A stretch of 64,000 bases of DNA from Lentisphaeraceae bacterium (GCA_021232515.1 JAJPOQ010000058.1:37670-101669), one strand, 5' to 3'. Shown: positions 52,815 to 61,911, counted from the stretch's first letter. The notes: generated from the sequence alone by a model not told the origin. A program made the numbers and translations.

Positions 52815-55433
52815 TTAGTTTTTCTTGAGGTACTCAGTTATGTCGCGAATATCTTGTAGCGTCATCCCTAGAGATTGTGCTGAGATCATTGCTGACTTTT
52901 TAAGCTCTTTGCGTGAAGCTATGTCAGTTGAGTTGATGTCGACAGTCGTGCCACCCATAACTTTCACACTGACTATTTCACCTTCAGCGACAACGAAACC
53001 TTGAATCGTTTTACCATTTTTAGTTTTTATCTCACTCGCTTTAAAACCATGAGCGATATCTGCATCTGGATCTACGATAGCTTTAACGATGATTTCTAAA
53101 GGTTGAGTTTTACCCCATCCACTAAGTGCAGGGCCGAAGTCAGCACCGACACCATTTATCTGGTGACACATCTGACAAGCAGCAGCTTTTGCTTTACCGC
53201 GCTTAACATCGCCAGTTAGTTTTAGGACTTCAGCAGTATCGATTTTGCTTGAAGGCATAGAAGGGATAAGGCTATCGTTATAAGTAAAGGTCAATTTACC
53301 TGCATATGGTTTCCAAGAGATCTTAGAGTTGTACTTAACCCAGTAAGCCGATCTTTCTTTGAACTTGCCAGAAGTTTTTTCTTCGATCTCTTTCATAGCT
53401 TTATATGCGACGATACTTTTATTGAAGGCTATGCCATCAATAGCTCTAAACCTTTCAAGCTTATCGGCACTTTCATTTAAACTTAACTTTTTGAGATCTG
53501 CAATAGATGAAGTAGGGTGGAGTCTCCAGGCAATCATCGTCATCTTTGCATCCCAAGATGTAGATGCTTTTACAGCTTCGTATATCTCAGTAGATTTGTT
53601 GTCTGAACCAGTTCCAAATGCTTCAAGATAAAAACGGTCTTGTCCATCCCATTGTTTAATCATACTAACGAGAATTTCTTTTGATTGCGCTGCAGGTATG
53701 TAGCGCATAGCTAGAGCTACTTCACGACGAATAGCTGGTGAAGAGTCTTTAACCATCTTAGCAGAAAGTTCTAGAAGTTTATGATCGACAAATCTTAAAG
53801 CTCTGTAAGCAGTGATACGAACTTGAACGTCTTTGTTATCTAGTAGTGCTTCAACAACCGCTTTGCCTTTTTCGCCAAGTTGAGGAAGAAGCCAGATAGC
53901 TCTAGAGCGGATGTACTCGTTTTCATGGCTTAGTAGTGCTTTGACCGCAGGAACAGCTTTTTTGCCGTGTTCTTTTAGACCATAGAAACCAATAGCACGG
54001 ACATTTACTGCTGGACTTTGTAGAACTTCTACTAAGCCTTCGATAGTGTTGAAGTCGTAGTTAGGGATCTGTGGTTTAAAGCCTTTAGGAGCAATTCTGT
54101 AGATAGTACCATACATGTGACGGTCAAAAGTTTGGTGACCACCAACACGTGTATCAAACCAGTCTGCAACGTAGATAGCACCATCAGCTCCGATAGTAAC
54201 ATCCGATGGACGGAAAAGGTTTTTCATGTCGTTGCCCATATTCTTAGCACCGCCTTTGAAGTCAGCACCTTTGAATTCTTTTGGAGCAGTCGTCATGAAG
54301 TCTGTGCGCTTTAGAGCAAATCCACCTTTTTCCATTTTTGGTTTGTAGCCGAAGATAACATTTCTTGCAGGTTCACATGAAAGAAGTAGACCTTTCCAGT
54401 CTTTTTCCATCGGACCATTTTCATAGTAAGCGATACCAGTTGGAGAACCACCGCCATAAACATCACCAGAAGGTGCAACGCCAGGATTGTCTTGTCCCCA
54501 TTCAGCTTCAGGAACTGTTTGTCGGCCAGTCATGTCGAAGTTAAAACGTCTTGCTTTACCCCAAGAGATAAGACCATTGTCTTTAGCAAAACCCATGTTG
54601 GCGTATTCCATAAGGTAACTAGTTCTAGCTGCCGGTGGATCATCGTTGTCATTTTGAAAAACATCGCCAAGAGAAGTTATAACTTGTTCGTAAGAGTTTC
54701 GGAAGTTATGACCTATAACTCTTATACCACTGCCGTCAGGGTTCATTCTAACAGCAACGCCACCGAAGTAAGCAAAGCCATCTGAACTTTTTTTGCCAGC
54801 GTATTTCGCACCACCATTGTAGAAACTACCAGCGATAAGATTGAAACCGTCAGTGCCTTTGACGTCCATATTACCAGCATTACCTGTGTTGAAGTACCAT
54901 TGTCCATTTGGGCCAACAGTTACTGAGTGTAAGCTGTGATCGTGGTCTTTACCGCCCCAACCAGTGAGAAGGACTTCGCGTTTGTCTGTACCTTTATCAA
55001 AAACTGCATTGTTATTTACATCTGTGTAAACAATGAGGTTTGGTGGCTGTGCTACGATGACTTTATTGCCGATGACTGCAACGCCAAGTGGAGCGATGAG
55101 CTCTTCGTCTTCGACAAATGTCCAGTGCTTGTCAGCTTTGCCGTCTTTGTCGGTATCTTCCATAACCGCAATACGGTCAGACTTTGGTACCCACTTATTA
55201 TTTCTGAATAAACGATAACGGCGACCTTCTGCAACCCACATACGACCTTTATAGTCGACGTCCATATTTGTCGGATTGAAAAGCATTGGTGAAGTTGCCC
55301 AAGCAGTAACTTCTAAGCCTTCAGGCACTTGAATCGATTCAGGTGGGACCATTTTACTATCGTGTAGGTCGGCTGCAGAACCAGTCATAGAGAGACCAAC
55401 TAAACAGCTGCAAAATAACTTATATAGATTCAT
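52815..55433 (-). CDS. PVC-type membrane-associated dehydrogenase with HEAT repeats and c-type haem
   Basis: The 872-residue protein has a signal peptide, a six-bladed propeller domain of the PVC putative dehydrogenase type (about 35-440: GLEVTAWATSPMLFNPTNMDVDYKGRMWVAEGRRYR, HSLHSVTVGPNGQWYFNTG), HEAT-like repeats (about 460-620: NVRAIGFYGLKEHGKKAVPAVKALLSHENEYIRSRAIWLLPQLGEKGK), and a C-terminal c-type cytochrome with CxxCH at 753-757 (ACQMCHQINGVGADFGPAL). This layout is a hallmark of Planctomycetes/Lentisphaerae. It probably oxidises a sugar in the periplasm and passes electrons through the haem. It is the next-to-last gene of the minus-strand cluster, 11 bp after the ThuA gene. Confidence 0.95.
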   Translation of the reverse strand: MNLYKLFCSCLVGLSMTGSAADLHDSKMVPPESIQVPEGLEVTAWATSPMLFNPTNMDVDYKGRMWVAEGRRYRLFRNNKWVPKSDRIAVMEDTDKDGKADKHWTFVEDEELIAPLGVAVIGNKVIVAQPPNLIVYTDVNNNAVFDKGTDKREVLLTGWGGKDHDHSLHSVTVGPNGQWYFNTGNAGNMDVKGTDGFNLIAGSFYNGGAKYAGKKSSDGFAYFGGVAVRMNPDGSGIRVIGHNFRNSYEQVITSLGDVFQNDNDDPPAARTSYLMEYANMGFAKDNGLISWGKARRFNFDMTGRQTVPEAEWGQDNPGVAPSGDVYGGGSPTGIAYYENGPMEKDWKGLLLSCEPARNVIFGYKPKMEKGGFALKRTDFMTTAPKEFKGADFKGGAKNMGNDMKNLFRPSDVTIGADGAIYVADWFDTRVGGHQTFDRHMYGTIYRIAPKGFKPQIPNYDFNTIEGLVEVLQSPAVNVRAIGFYGLKEHGKKAVPAVKALLSHENEYIRSRAIWLLPQLGEKGKAVVEALLDNKDVQVRITAYRALRFVDHKLLELSAKMVKDSSPAIRREVALAMRYIPAAQSKEILVSMIKQWDGQDRFYLEAFGTGSDNKSTEIYEAVKASTSWDAKMTMIAWRLHPTSSIADLKKLSLNESADKLERFRAIDGIAFNKSIVAYKAMKEIEEKTSGKFKERSAYWVKYNSKISWKPYAGKLTFTYNDSLIPSMPSSKIDTAEVLKLTGDVKRGKAKAAACQMCHQINGVGADFGPALSGWGKTQPLEIIVKAIVDPDADIAHGFKASEIKTKNGKTIQGFVVAEGEIVSVKVMGGTTVDINSTDIASRKELKKSAMISAQSLGMTLQDIRDITEYLKKN

Positions 55434-55444
55434 TCTTACTATCC

Positions 55445-56305
55445 TTATTTTTTCTTAGCTTTCATATTTTGTTCCATCTCTTCAGTAGTTGGAGTTGTTG
55501 AAGAAACTCCAGACTCTGGAACTTTAAGGCCAACAGACCAGATGATTGTATTTAAAACGAGTTTGCGGTAGTTGTCGTCTTTCCAGTTGACATGGTGATG
55601 ACCGCCAGTAAAACCAAAGCCACGACCGCCGTCTTTTCTTTCTAGCGTCCACAGAAGAGTTTCAGTACGGCCTTCAGCGTCAACGATATGCTTTAGAGCG
55701 CCACGAGGATAAGTACTGTTTCCTGAGCGGGCAACCTTGTCCGGTATACCTTGTAGTACAGGTTTAACTTGATCGTTGAGACGAATGTTGAAGTACCACT
55801 CATCTTTGACCTTAAAGTTGCCGACGCCTTGAGTCGCTTCGTGGTCTTTATTTAAGATCGAGTTACAAACCCAGTGAGGGTTCACCGAGTAAAGTCTTTC
55901 GTAGTAACCGCCAACTAGATCATTCATGAAGTGACCGTTCGCTTTTTCAACTTCACAAGCATAGTGCATAAAACCTATGCCTTTACCTTTTTTGGCGAGT
56001 TCAATGATATGAGTAAAGAGGTTTTTCGTTTTTAAAGGATGAACGTTAAAACCATCTGAGTAGATAATGATAGCGTCGGCTTCATCAAAAACCTTGTTTG
56101 TCTTTGGCCAGTTTCTTTCTTCAATAACAGTCGCTTTTACATCAAGACCACTTTTGTTTAATTTATCTGCGAGTAGGTGACAACCAGCCCGGAACTCATG
56201 GTCGCCATATTTATGACTGTCCTTGCCGGCAACAAGAACGATTTTTTTATCTGCGCCCATAGCGATGGAGCAAAGGAAGAGGGTAAAGAGTATTAAGTAT
56301 TTCAT
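55445..56305 (-). CDS. ThuA domain protein, exported
   Basis: Start placed at 56305 (MKYLILFTLFLCSIAMGADKK), with CAGGAG upstream; the longer frame would overlap the previous gene. The 286-residue product has a signal peptide and the ThuA-like flavodoxin/amidotransferase fold (VLVAGKDSHKYGDHEFRAGCHLL, ADAIIIYSDGFNVHPL, IGFMHYACEVEKANG, WTLERKDGGRGFGFTGGHHHVNW). ThuA (trehalose utilisation) proteins are linked to 3-keto-sugar metabolism and are common beside DUF1080 and PVC dehydrogenases. It sits between the epimerase and dehydrogenase genes. The catalytic residues are not settled for the family. Confidence 0.9.
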   Translation of the reverse strand: MKYLILFTLFLCSIAMGADKKIVLVAGKDSHKYGDHEFRAGCHLLADKLNKSGLDVKATVIEERNWPKTNKVFDEADAIIIYSDGFNVHPLKTKNLFTHIIELAKKGKGIGFMHYACEVEKANGHFMNDLVGGYYERLYSVNPHWVCNSILNKDHEATQGVGNFKVKDEWYFNIRLNDQVKPVLQGIPDKVARSGNSTYPRGALKHIVDAEGRTETLLWTLERKDGGRGFGFTGGHHHVNWKDDNYRKLVLNTIIWSVGLKVPESGVSSTTPTTEEMEQNMKAKKK

Positions 56306-56322
56306 ATATTTTCTCCTGATGA

Positions 56323-57165
56323 TTATTTGCTCATTAACTGTTTGCAGAATTTTATGGAATCCTGACATAGTTGTAGTTTAGTTTCGAACATAGGACGCCA
56401 AACATGGGCGACTTCAGAGAAACCCGGTATGTCGTGAGCAAATGCTTCTATGACTATCCAATCATCGTAGCCAGAGTCTTGGACAGCTTTTTTACTTTCT
56501 TGCCAATTCACTTGGCCATCGCCACATACTCCGCGGTGACTTTCACTGAAATGGATATGATTGATTTTTTTACTGTGTTGATCGAAAGCTTGAGTTACAG
56601 ACTTTTCTTCGATGTTTGCATGGTGAGTGTCGTAAAGAATCCCAACATTTGGTTCATCGACGAGCTCAAGGTATTTTGCCGTGTCTTCAGTACAACTTAG
56701 GAGGAATATCTCAAAACGATTTAAGAACTCCATACTTAGTTTTATGTTAAACTGTTGAGCATACTGAGCAGCTTCTTTGATGATTTTTGCAGAACGAACT
56801 CGACCTTCTTCGATTGAACCTTCTATCTCGAAGAAACCATGTGCTGCAAAAAATGGACCTACTAAAGTATCAGCTTCCAAAGCATAGGTCATGTCAATAG
56901 CCCATTTTATACTTTCCAAGCCTGCAGCCTGTATGGCAGGGTCCGAACTGGCAGGATTATTTTCAGCACCAACACAAGTAACTGTCGTGCAGCTTAATCC
57001 TGCACTTTTTAAAGCTTGAGCCATTTTTTGAAAATGTTCTTTCTCACCTTCAAAAAGAGGGATTTCAACGCCGTCAAAACCAGCTGCCTTAAGATCGTCA
57101 AATATTGAAAACTGATCTTCCGTTATATGAGTGCCCCATAGAAGCATATTCATGCCGTATTTCAT
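56323..57165 (-). CDS. Sugar phosphate isomerase/epimerase (TIM barrel, AP-endonuclease-2 fold)
   Basis: The 280-residue protein begins MKYGMNMLLWGTHITEDQFSIFDDLKAAGFDGVEIPLFEG and continues with ESIKWAIDMTYALEADTLVGPFFAAHG, LSMEFLNRFEIFLLSC, NVGILYDTHHANIEEK, IHFSESHRGVCGDGQVNW and WIVIEAFAHD. The Glu/Asp/His residues of these strands are the metal ligands of the xylose isomerase-like TIM-barrel family (KduI/IolE/epimerase group), often a D-psicose/tagatose 3-epimerase-like enzyme. No signal peptide, so it acts in the cytoplasm, unlike its neighbours. It is 21 bp downstream of the DUF1080 gene and 17 bp upstream of the ThuA gene. Confidence 0.9.
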   Translation of the reverse strand: MKYGMNMLLWGTHITEDQFSIFDDLKAAGFDGVEIPLFEGEKEHFQKMAQALKSAGLSCTTVTCVGAENNPASSDPAIQAAGLESIKWAIDMTYALEADTLVGPFFAAHGFFEIEGSIEEGRVRSAKIIKEAAQYAQQFNIKLSMEFLNRFEIFLLSCTEDTAKYLELVDEPNVGILYDTHHANIEEKSVTQAFDQHSKKINHIHFSESHRGVCGDGQVNWQESKKAVQDSGYDDWIVIEAFAHDIPGFSEVAHVWRPMFETKLQLCQDSIKFCKQLMSK

Positions 57166-57186
57166 ACATTGTCCTTGAGATAGATG

Positions 57187-57969
57187 TTAATTATGTAAAT
57201 TTTTAACTGAGCTGGATAGTTCAGTTTGGTATTTTTGTGAGCTTTTTTCAGAACAGAAATTTAATTCTCTAAGAGTTAAAGCTTTGAATTGAATTTTCAT
57301 TGGCGGGCCCTTGTGCAGTTGTAAAGCCAAAGTTCTTCCATATGCTTTACTAACAAAGCTTTCCATTTTAGTGATGCTTGTCGCGTAGCCATTGATTATA
57401 TGAGTTGCTTTGTTGTTTAGGAAAACAACTTTATAAGTCTGCCAACCATCTTCTTTTGTCGACTTATCAACTCCAGTAGGGACCTTGAGTTTGCCAGCTT
57501 CTATTTTTTTGCCTTGTTCATTGATAATTATCGAGTTTCCTCGTTGAGCAAGTATACCTCGGCCTCTTTCTTCATAGAGAATTCCTGAGTATTTATCGCC
57601 CGTTTCGAAGTCGGCTTGCATGCCAGCGACAATAAACTTTTCTTTGTCTAAGACTTTAGAATGGTATTGAATACCGGAGTTACCTTTTTCAGAAAGGAAG
57701 CGGTACTTGAAATTTAGTTCAAAGTTCTCAGGTAGATCTTTATTCCAGATAAGGAAAGTATTTTGCTTTAATGGATTCGAATCGGTCGATTCACCGGTAA
57801 TAATATCACCTTCGATTGTCCAGTTATCTAAGTTTCCTGTCCAATTCTCAAGCGAGTTAGCTTTGATCAGTCTTATCTTGTCATTTTTTATGCTTTTTAC
57901 GACACATGATGGCGTAAATGTAATAAATAAAATTAACATGAAATAAAACATATCTTTTTCTCTCAACAT
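57187..57969 (-). CDS. DUF1080-type lipoprotein (3-keto-disaccharide hydrolase-like)
   Basis: The 260-residue product has a lipoprotein signal with Cys in TPSC and a DUF1080-like beta-sandwich: NWTIEGDIITGESTDSN, FELNFKYRFLSEKGNSGIQYHSKV, VAGMQADFETGDKYSGILYEERGRG, LALQLHKGPPMKIQFKALTLREL. It differs from the copy at 4344 (shorter loops, different C-terminal tail ending with a charged Ser-rich stretch), so the substrate may differ. The start ATG 57969 has AAGGA 8 bases upstream; ATG 57951 is a less favoured alternative. It is the first gene of the minus-strand cluster, divergent from the PAS-AraC gene. Confidence 0.85.
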   Translation of the reverse strand: MLREKDMFYFMLILFITFTPSCVVKSIKNDKIRLIKANSLENWTGNLDNWTIEGDIITGESTDSNPLKQNTFLIWNKDLPENFELNFKYRFLSEKGNSGIQYHSKVLDKEKFIVAGMQADFETGDKYSGILYEERGRGILAQRGNSIIINEQGKKIEAGKLKVPTGVDKSTKEDGWQTYKVVFLNNKATHIINGYATSITKMESFVSKAYGRTLALQLHKGPPMKIQFKALTLRELNFCSEKSSQKYQTELSSSVKNLHN

Positions 57970-58250
57970 ACACAATATCCTTGTAACTAATACTATAAGT
58001 ATCCTAAATAGAGTTTTAAAAGCGATGTTAATCTTGTTTATAAAATTATATTTTTGGTATTAATGCGCCATTTTATTAAAAAGTTAATTGTCTTTTCAGG
58101 GAAGAGGGGTGATATATATGTAAATTGCTCTTTTACGACATTGGTGTTTTCGTAGAAGATTTAGATAGTGTATGTATTGAGTTTATATATGGTGATTTTC
58201 GACAATTTTGTTCGTTATGAATTATCATGTATACGACAAGGAGTTTTGGT
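57970..58250. promoter_or_regulatory. Divergent control region of the glycan cluster
   Basis: About 280 bases between the start of the DUF1080 gene and the start of the PAS-AraC gene, with no gene. It must carry promoters for both directions and the AraC-type operator. The pentamer CGACA occurs at 58136, 58200 and 58234, spaced 64 and 34 bases apart, a possible but unproven set of half-sites. Confidence 0.55.
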
Positions 58251-58991
58251 GTGGATTCAAAAAGATTTAAAAGAGAGTTTTGGCAGAATGCTGTCGAAAT
58301 GCCTATTTGCCAAATAGCAGACCAAGTACCTGGTTTGTATGTATTTGCTAAAGATTTAGAGGGACGACATGTCCTTGGAAACAAGAGAACCCTGCAACGT
58401 TGTGGTTGTCAGTCAGAAGAAGAACTTCTCGGAAAGACAGATTACGATTTTTACCCACAAGAGTTATGTGCTAAGTACGCGGAAGATGATCGTCTTATCA
58501 TCGAAAGCGGTGAGTCTATTTTAGAGTTATCTGAATTAGCGGTAAATGAAAGTGGTGTTGTCGATTGGTTTATAACAAACAAGTTTCCAATAAAGAATCG
58601 AAATGGCAAGGTTGTTGGCACAATCGGTACAACAATAGAATACAATAAAAGTCACGCTTCATATACAAACTACTCTGAGATATACCCAGCAGTAAAGTAC
58701 TTAAGGGATCACTTTACGACAAACCTTTCGGTTCAAGACTTAGCAGACCAGGTGAGACTTTCTGTTCGCCAGTTTCAGCGAAAGTTTAAAGCCCGTTTTC
58801 ATATGAGTATTCGCGAGTACATCATTCGCTTACGAGTTCACAAAGCTTGTGATCTGTTGAGAAATTCTGACATGTCTTTGGCTGACATAGCTTATGAAAC
58901 AGGCTTCTATGACCAAAGTGCTTTTACTCGTCAATTCAAAACCCATGTAAATGAAAGCCCTTTGCAGTATCGCAAAAAGGAAAAGAAGTAG
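58251..58991 (+). CDS. PAS-domain AraC family regulator (paralogue of the one at 37951)
   Basis: I place the start at GTG 58251, with AAGGAG 7 bases upstream, rather than the in-frame ATG 58227. The 246-residue product then matches its paralogue in length and order: PAS (about 18-125: IADQVPGLYVFAKDLEGRHVLGNKRTLQRCG, LLGKTDYDFYPQELCAKY, WFITNKFPIKNRNGKVVGTIGTTIEY) and AraC HTH (about 145-243: LSVQDLADQVRLSVRQFQRKFKARFHMSIREYII, SLADIAYETGFYDQSAFTRQFKTHVNESPLQY). It is divergent from the glycan cluster and is followed 56 bp later by the serine hydrolase gene, so it probably controls one or both units. Confidence 0.93.
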   Translation: MDSKRFKREFWQNAVEMPICQIADQVPGLYVFAKDLEGRHVLGNKRTLQRCGCQSEEELLGKTDYDFYPQELCAKYAEDDRLIIESGESILELSELAVNESGVVDWFITNKFPIKNRNGKVVGTIGTTIEYNKSHASYTNYSEIYPAVKYLRDHFTTNLSVQDLADQVRLSVRQFQRKFKARFHMSIREYIIRLRVHKACDLLRNSDMSLADIAYETGFYDQSAFTRQFKTHVNESPLQYRKKEKK

Positions 58992-59047
58992 TCATGGGTT
59001 TTCCTTGTGTAGGGCTATTTAGTCTGTAACATTTTAAAAGGATTTTC

Positions 59048-60538
59048 ATGAAAGCATTTCTTGTATTATTAACATTTTTTACTTCTTGGTCATTCGCCAA
59101 TGAATTGCCAGAAGCGACTCCAGAGTCTGTCGGAGTTTCATCTCAAACAGTGTTGGAGTTTGTTGAGGCTTTAGAAAATGAGATAGATGCCGTTCATAGT
59201 TTTGTTTTGGTTAAGAATGGCAAAGTTATAAGTAAAGGTTGGTGGAACCCTTATCAAAATAGTGAAAGTCACATGCTTTATTCTTTGAGTAAAAGCTTCA
59301 CTTCAACGGCAATTGGTATGGCTTGCGATGAAGGTCTTTTAAATCTGAGTGATAAAGTTATTTCTTTCTTTCCCAAGTCTCTCCCCGAGAAAGTTTCTGA
59401 GAACCTTAAAGCGATGACGATCAAGGACCTGCTAATCATGGGGACTGGTCACTCAGTTGATACCTTAAAACCAATTATAAATGAAGGCGATGATGATTGG
59501 GTAAAGGTTTTCCTGGCGCAAGAAGTGACGCACAAGCCAGGTGGTTACTTTAAGTATAATACAGGTGCAACCTATATGCTTTCGAAGATCTTAACGAAGG
59601 TGACTAAGCAAACTTTAGTTCAGTATCTTGAACCTAGACTTTTTAAGCCTTTAGGAATTCGCGATTATTCTTGGGAAGTTGATCCTATCGGAGCAAATAC
59701 AGGCGGGTATGGTTTAAAAATAAACACTATGTCGATCGCCAAGTTTGGTCAGTTTTATCTTCAAGAGGGTCTATGGAATGGAAAACAACTGATCTCCAGA
59801 GAGTGGATCAAAAAGGCAAGCTCGAAGCAAATAGAGAATGGTACAAACCCTAAAAGTGACTGGAATCAAGGTTATGGTTTTCAGTTTTGGCGTTGCCAAA
59901 ACAACTCTTACCGTGCCGATGGAGCCTTTGGTCAATACTGTATCGTTATGCCGGACAAACAAACTGTTCTAGCTGTAAATGGCGGTATGAAGGGTATGCA
60001 GAAACTTTTAAATATAGTTTGGACAAAGCTTTATCCAAAACTTGGTTCAAAACCACTGCCACTAAATATAACAGCGAATGAAACTCTGAAAGCTAAGCTA
60101 AAAAGCTTATCTCTTAAACCTTTGAGTCTAGACGGTTCTTTTGCCGAAAAAGAAAACAAGGTCTACAAGTTTGCAGATAATGATAAAGGATTGAGGTCAT
60201 TTTCCTTTAAAAAGATGTCAGATGGCACGAACAAAATTCTTCTCACAAATGAGCATGGGACACAAGAGGTGAAATTTTCATCAGGAAAATGGACTTTGGG
60301 TGAAATGACTTTTGAGAAAAATATAAAATCTGTTGTCGGTAGAACCAATGGTTTACAGAAGATTGCTTCGAGTGGTGGCTGGGTAAATAAAGACCATTTA
60401 AAAGTTAAGGTTTTTCTAGTAGAAACCCCTTATTGCTTAACATTCGATTTTAAATTTGATGGAGATAAAGTGGAGTTAGTTGTGAACTACAATGTTTATC
60501 ATGGTCCAACAACTTGGTCTGTTAAAGGGCAGTACTAG
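59048..60538 (+). CDS. Exported serine hydrolase (class C beta-lactamase/PBP family)
   Basis: The 496-residue protein has a signal peptide (cleavage near SFA-NEL, residue 18) and the SxxK nucleophile motif S79-L-S-K82 in MLYSLSKSFTSTAIGMACDEG, with KYNTGATYMLSKIL later as the second motif. The catalytic domain ends near residue 350, and about 145 residues of a C-terminal beta domain follow (LSLDGSFAEKENKVYKFADNDKGLRSFSF). It is likely an esterase or peptidase acting on the cell surface, perhaps on esters of glycans; this is inferred from its neighbours. It starts at ATG 59048 after AAAGGA. The 3' end overlaps the FecR gene by 4 bp. Confidence 0.9.
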   Translation: MKAFLVLLTFFTSWSFANELPEATPESVGVSSQTVLEFVEALENEIDAVHSFVLVKNGKVISKGWWNPYQNSESHMLYSLSKSFTSTAIGMACDEGLLNLSDKVISFFPKSLPEKVSENLKAMTIKDLLIMGTGHSVDTLKPIINEGDDDWVKVFLAQEVTHKPGGYFKYNTGATYMLSKILTKVTKQTLVQYLEPRLFKPLGIRDYSWEVDPIGANTGGYGLKINTMSIAKFGQFYLQEGLWNGKQLISREWIKKASSKQIENGTNPKSDWNQGYGFQFWRCQNNSYRADGAFGQYCIVMPDKQTVLAVNGGMKGMQKLLNIVWTKLYPKLGSKPLPLNITANETLKAKLKSLSLKPLSLDGSFAEKENKVYKFADNDKGLRSFSFKKMSDGTNKILLTNEHGTQEVKFSSGKWTLGEMTFEKNIKSVVGRTNGLQKIASSGGWVNKDHLKVKVFLVETPYCLTFDFKFDGDKVELVVNYNVYHGPTTWSVKGQY

Positions 60539-61911
60539 TCTTTACTGAATTCAAGGGTCGGAGCCATGGCGTCTGGATGTCTTTTGGAAGCAAATGCATG
60601 GACAAGCCCGTGCGGACTAAACTCACCTGTATTACGTATAATGATTAAGCTGACGATTTTATTTTTATCTTCTTTGATGTGCTGAGATAATGTCGAGGAA
60701 TTAAGCGTGACTATATCAGTGTATTTTCCCTTTGGGACAGAGAATGTGCCTATTTTTGTGAGGAGCGTATAATCAAGTTCATTATTATCTGTATTTGCCG
60801 GTGCATTTTGCCAAGAGATACTTGAGTGTTGCCAGTCGTCTAAGTCGTCGTTCGTTAAGGCATAGACAGAAAAACTTGAGTCTGGAACTAGAGCGGCAAA
60901 CCCATAGCCAGATGCTTGTAGGGCAAGTTTAAGCTTAGCTGTTTTATACTCTTTTAACTCTTGGTTTCTTAAATCAAACTTAAGGTAAGCTTTACGCTTA
61001 AAATCAGTCTCAGACTTCTTCACCATGAGAAGACTGTTACTGTTATGTCCTTTGATTTTAGTTTTTGTTATATAGGCATCATCGCCACTGCCGTACTCTG
61101 TAGAGATAGTTAGGACGTCTTTATCGATTTGCTTTGTAGTACTAGATAAGACTTCATTTGCTTTGTTTTGCTTAGATAACTTTTGTTGATTGACGTAAAC
61201 TGATTCTCCCGTGAAGAACCTTTTAGAGGATTTTGAATTGAGTGTGGCAACTTCAACTTCGCCATCTAATACATCAACTAAAGATTGCTTACTACTTGGG
61301 TCATAGCTAACCAAGAATTCCGTGCCGTGATCGATGGCAGAGGCTGTCGGAGTGATGATCTTAAAACCTTGAGCCGACTCTGGAATAGAGACTAGAGCAG
61401 TGCCTGAGTGGATTTTGCAGTACATGTTGTCGACTAACTCTATGGTCGCTGGAGCTTCAATCGTAAGTTTGGCTCCTGACGTGAACTCTAAGTTGACGAG
61501 GCCTTCTTCTAAGGTAAGTTGGCCAGCACTTAACTTTGATCCTTCATTTGTTGGTAGTGAGCTATTTCCCCAACGAGAATTTTCTGTTTTAGAAATAGTG
61601 GCGATATGATTCTGCTCGACAGTTCTTGGATTTAAAACGGTGAATGCCAATGCAAGTAGGGCAGCCAATGCAATGACTTTATAAAATAGGTTGGTGTTAC
61701 TAGTTGGTTGTTTCTGGTCTGTGTTTAATGTTATTTTGTCGGATAAGTCTAGCATGCGAGAGTGTTGATCGAGTGCATCGACATAGATAGTTTGAGCCTC
61801 TTCACTGGCGATAACTATATCTTGAAGTTTCAGTGATTCAGAGTCAGAAAGTTGATCGTTGATATGCTTTTCAATGAGCTCATATAGACATTTTTTATCT
61901 TCTTTATTCAC
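60535..61911 (-). CDS. FecR-like anti-sigma protein with C-terminal DNRLRE (CBM96-like) domain
   Basis: The 458-residue protein has a short cytoplasmic N-terminus (about 1-72) of the anti-sigma type, one membrane helix (about 76-94), a FecR domain (about 125-235: LTLEEGLVNLEFTSGAKLTIEAPATIEL, FKIITPTASAIDHGTEFLVSYDPSS, VDVLDGEVEV) and a C-terminal beta domain (about 260-455: GSGDDAYITKTKIKGHNSNSLLMVK, KAYLKFDLRNQELKEYKTAKLKLAL) that reads as DNRLRE, the family of CBM96 carbohydrate-binding modules. The ECF sigma gene overlaps upstream by 4 bp. The likely job is to bind an outside glycan and release the sigma factor. The sugar ligand is unknown. Confidence 0.85.
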   Translation of the reverse strand: MNKEDKKCLYELIEKHINDQLSDSESLKLQDIVIASEEAQTIYVDALDQHSRMLDLSDKITLNTDQKQPTSNTNLFYKVIALAALLALAFTVLNPRTVEQNHIATISKTENSRWGNSSLPTNEGSKLSAGQLTLEEGLVNLEFTSGAKLTIEAPATIELVDNMYCKIHSGTALVSIPESAQGFKIITPTASAIDHGTEFLVSYDPSSKQSLVDVLDGEVEVATLNSKSSKRFFTGESVYVNQQKLSKQNKANEVLSSTTKQIDKDVLTISTEYGSGDDAYITKTKIKGHNSNSLLMVKKSETDFKRKAYLKFDLRNQELKEYKTAKLKLALQASGYGFAALVPDSSFSVYALTNDDLDDWQHSSISWQNAPANTDNNELDYTLLTKIGTFSVPKGKYTDIVTLNSSTLSQHIKEDKNKIVSLIIIRNTGEFSPHGLVHAFASKRHPDAMAPTLEFSKD

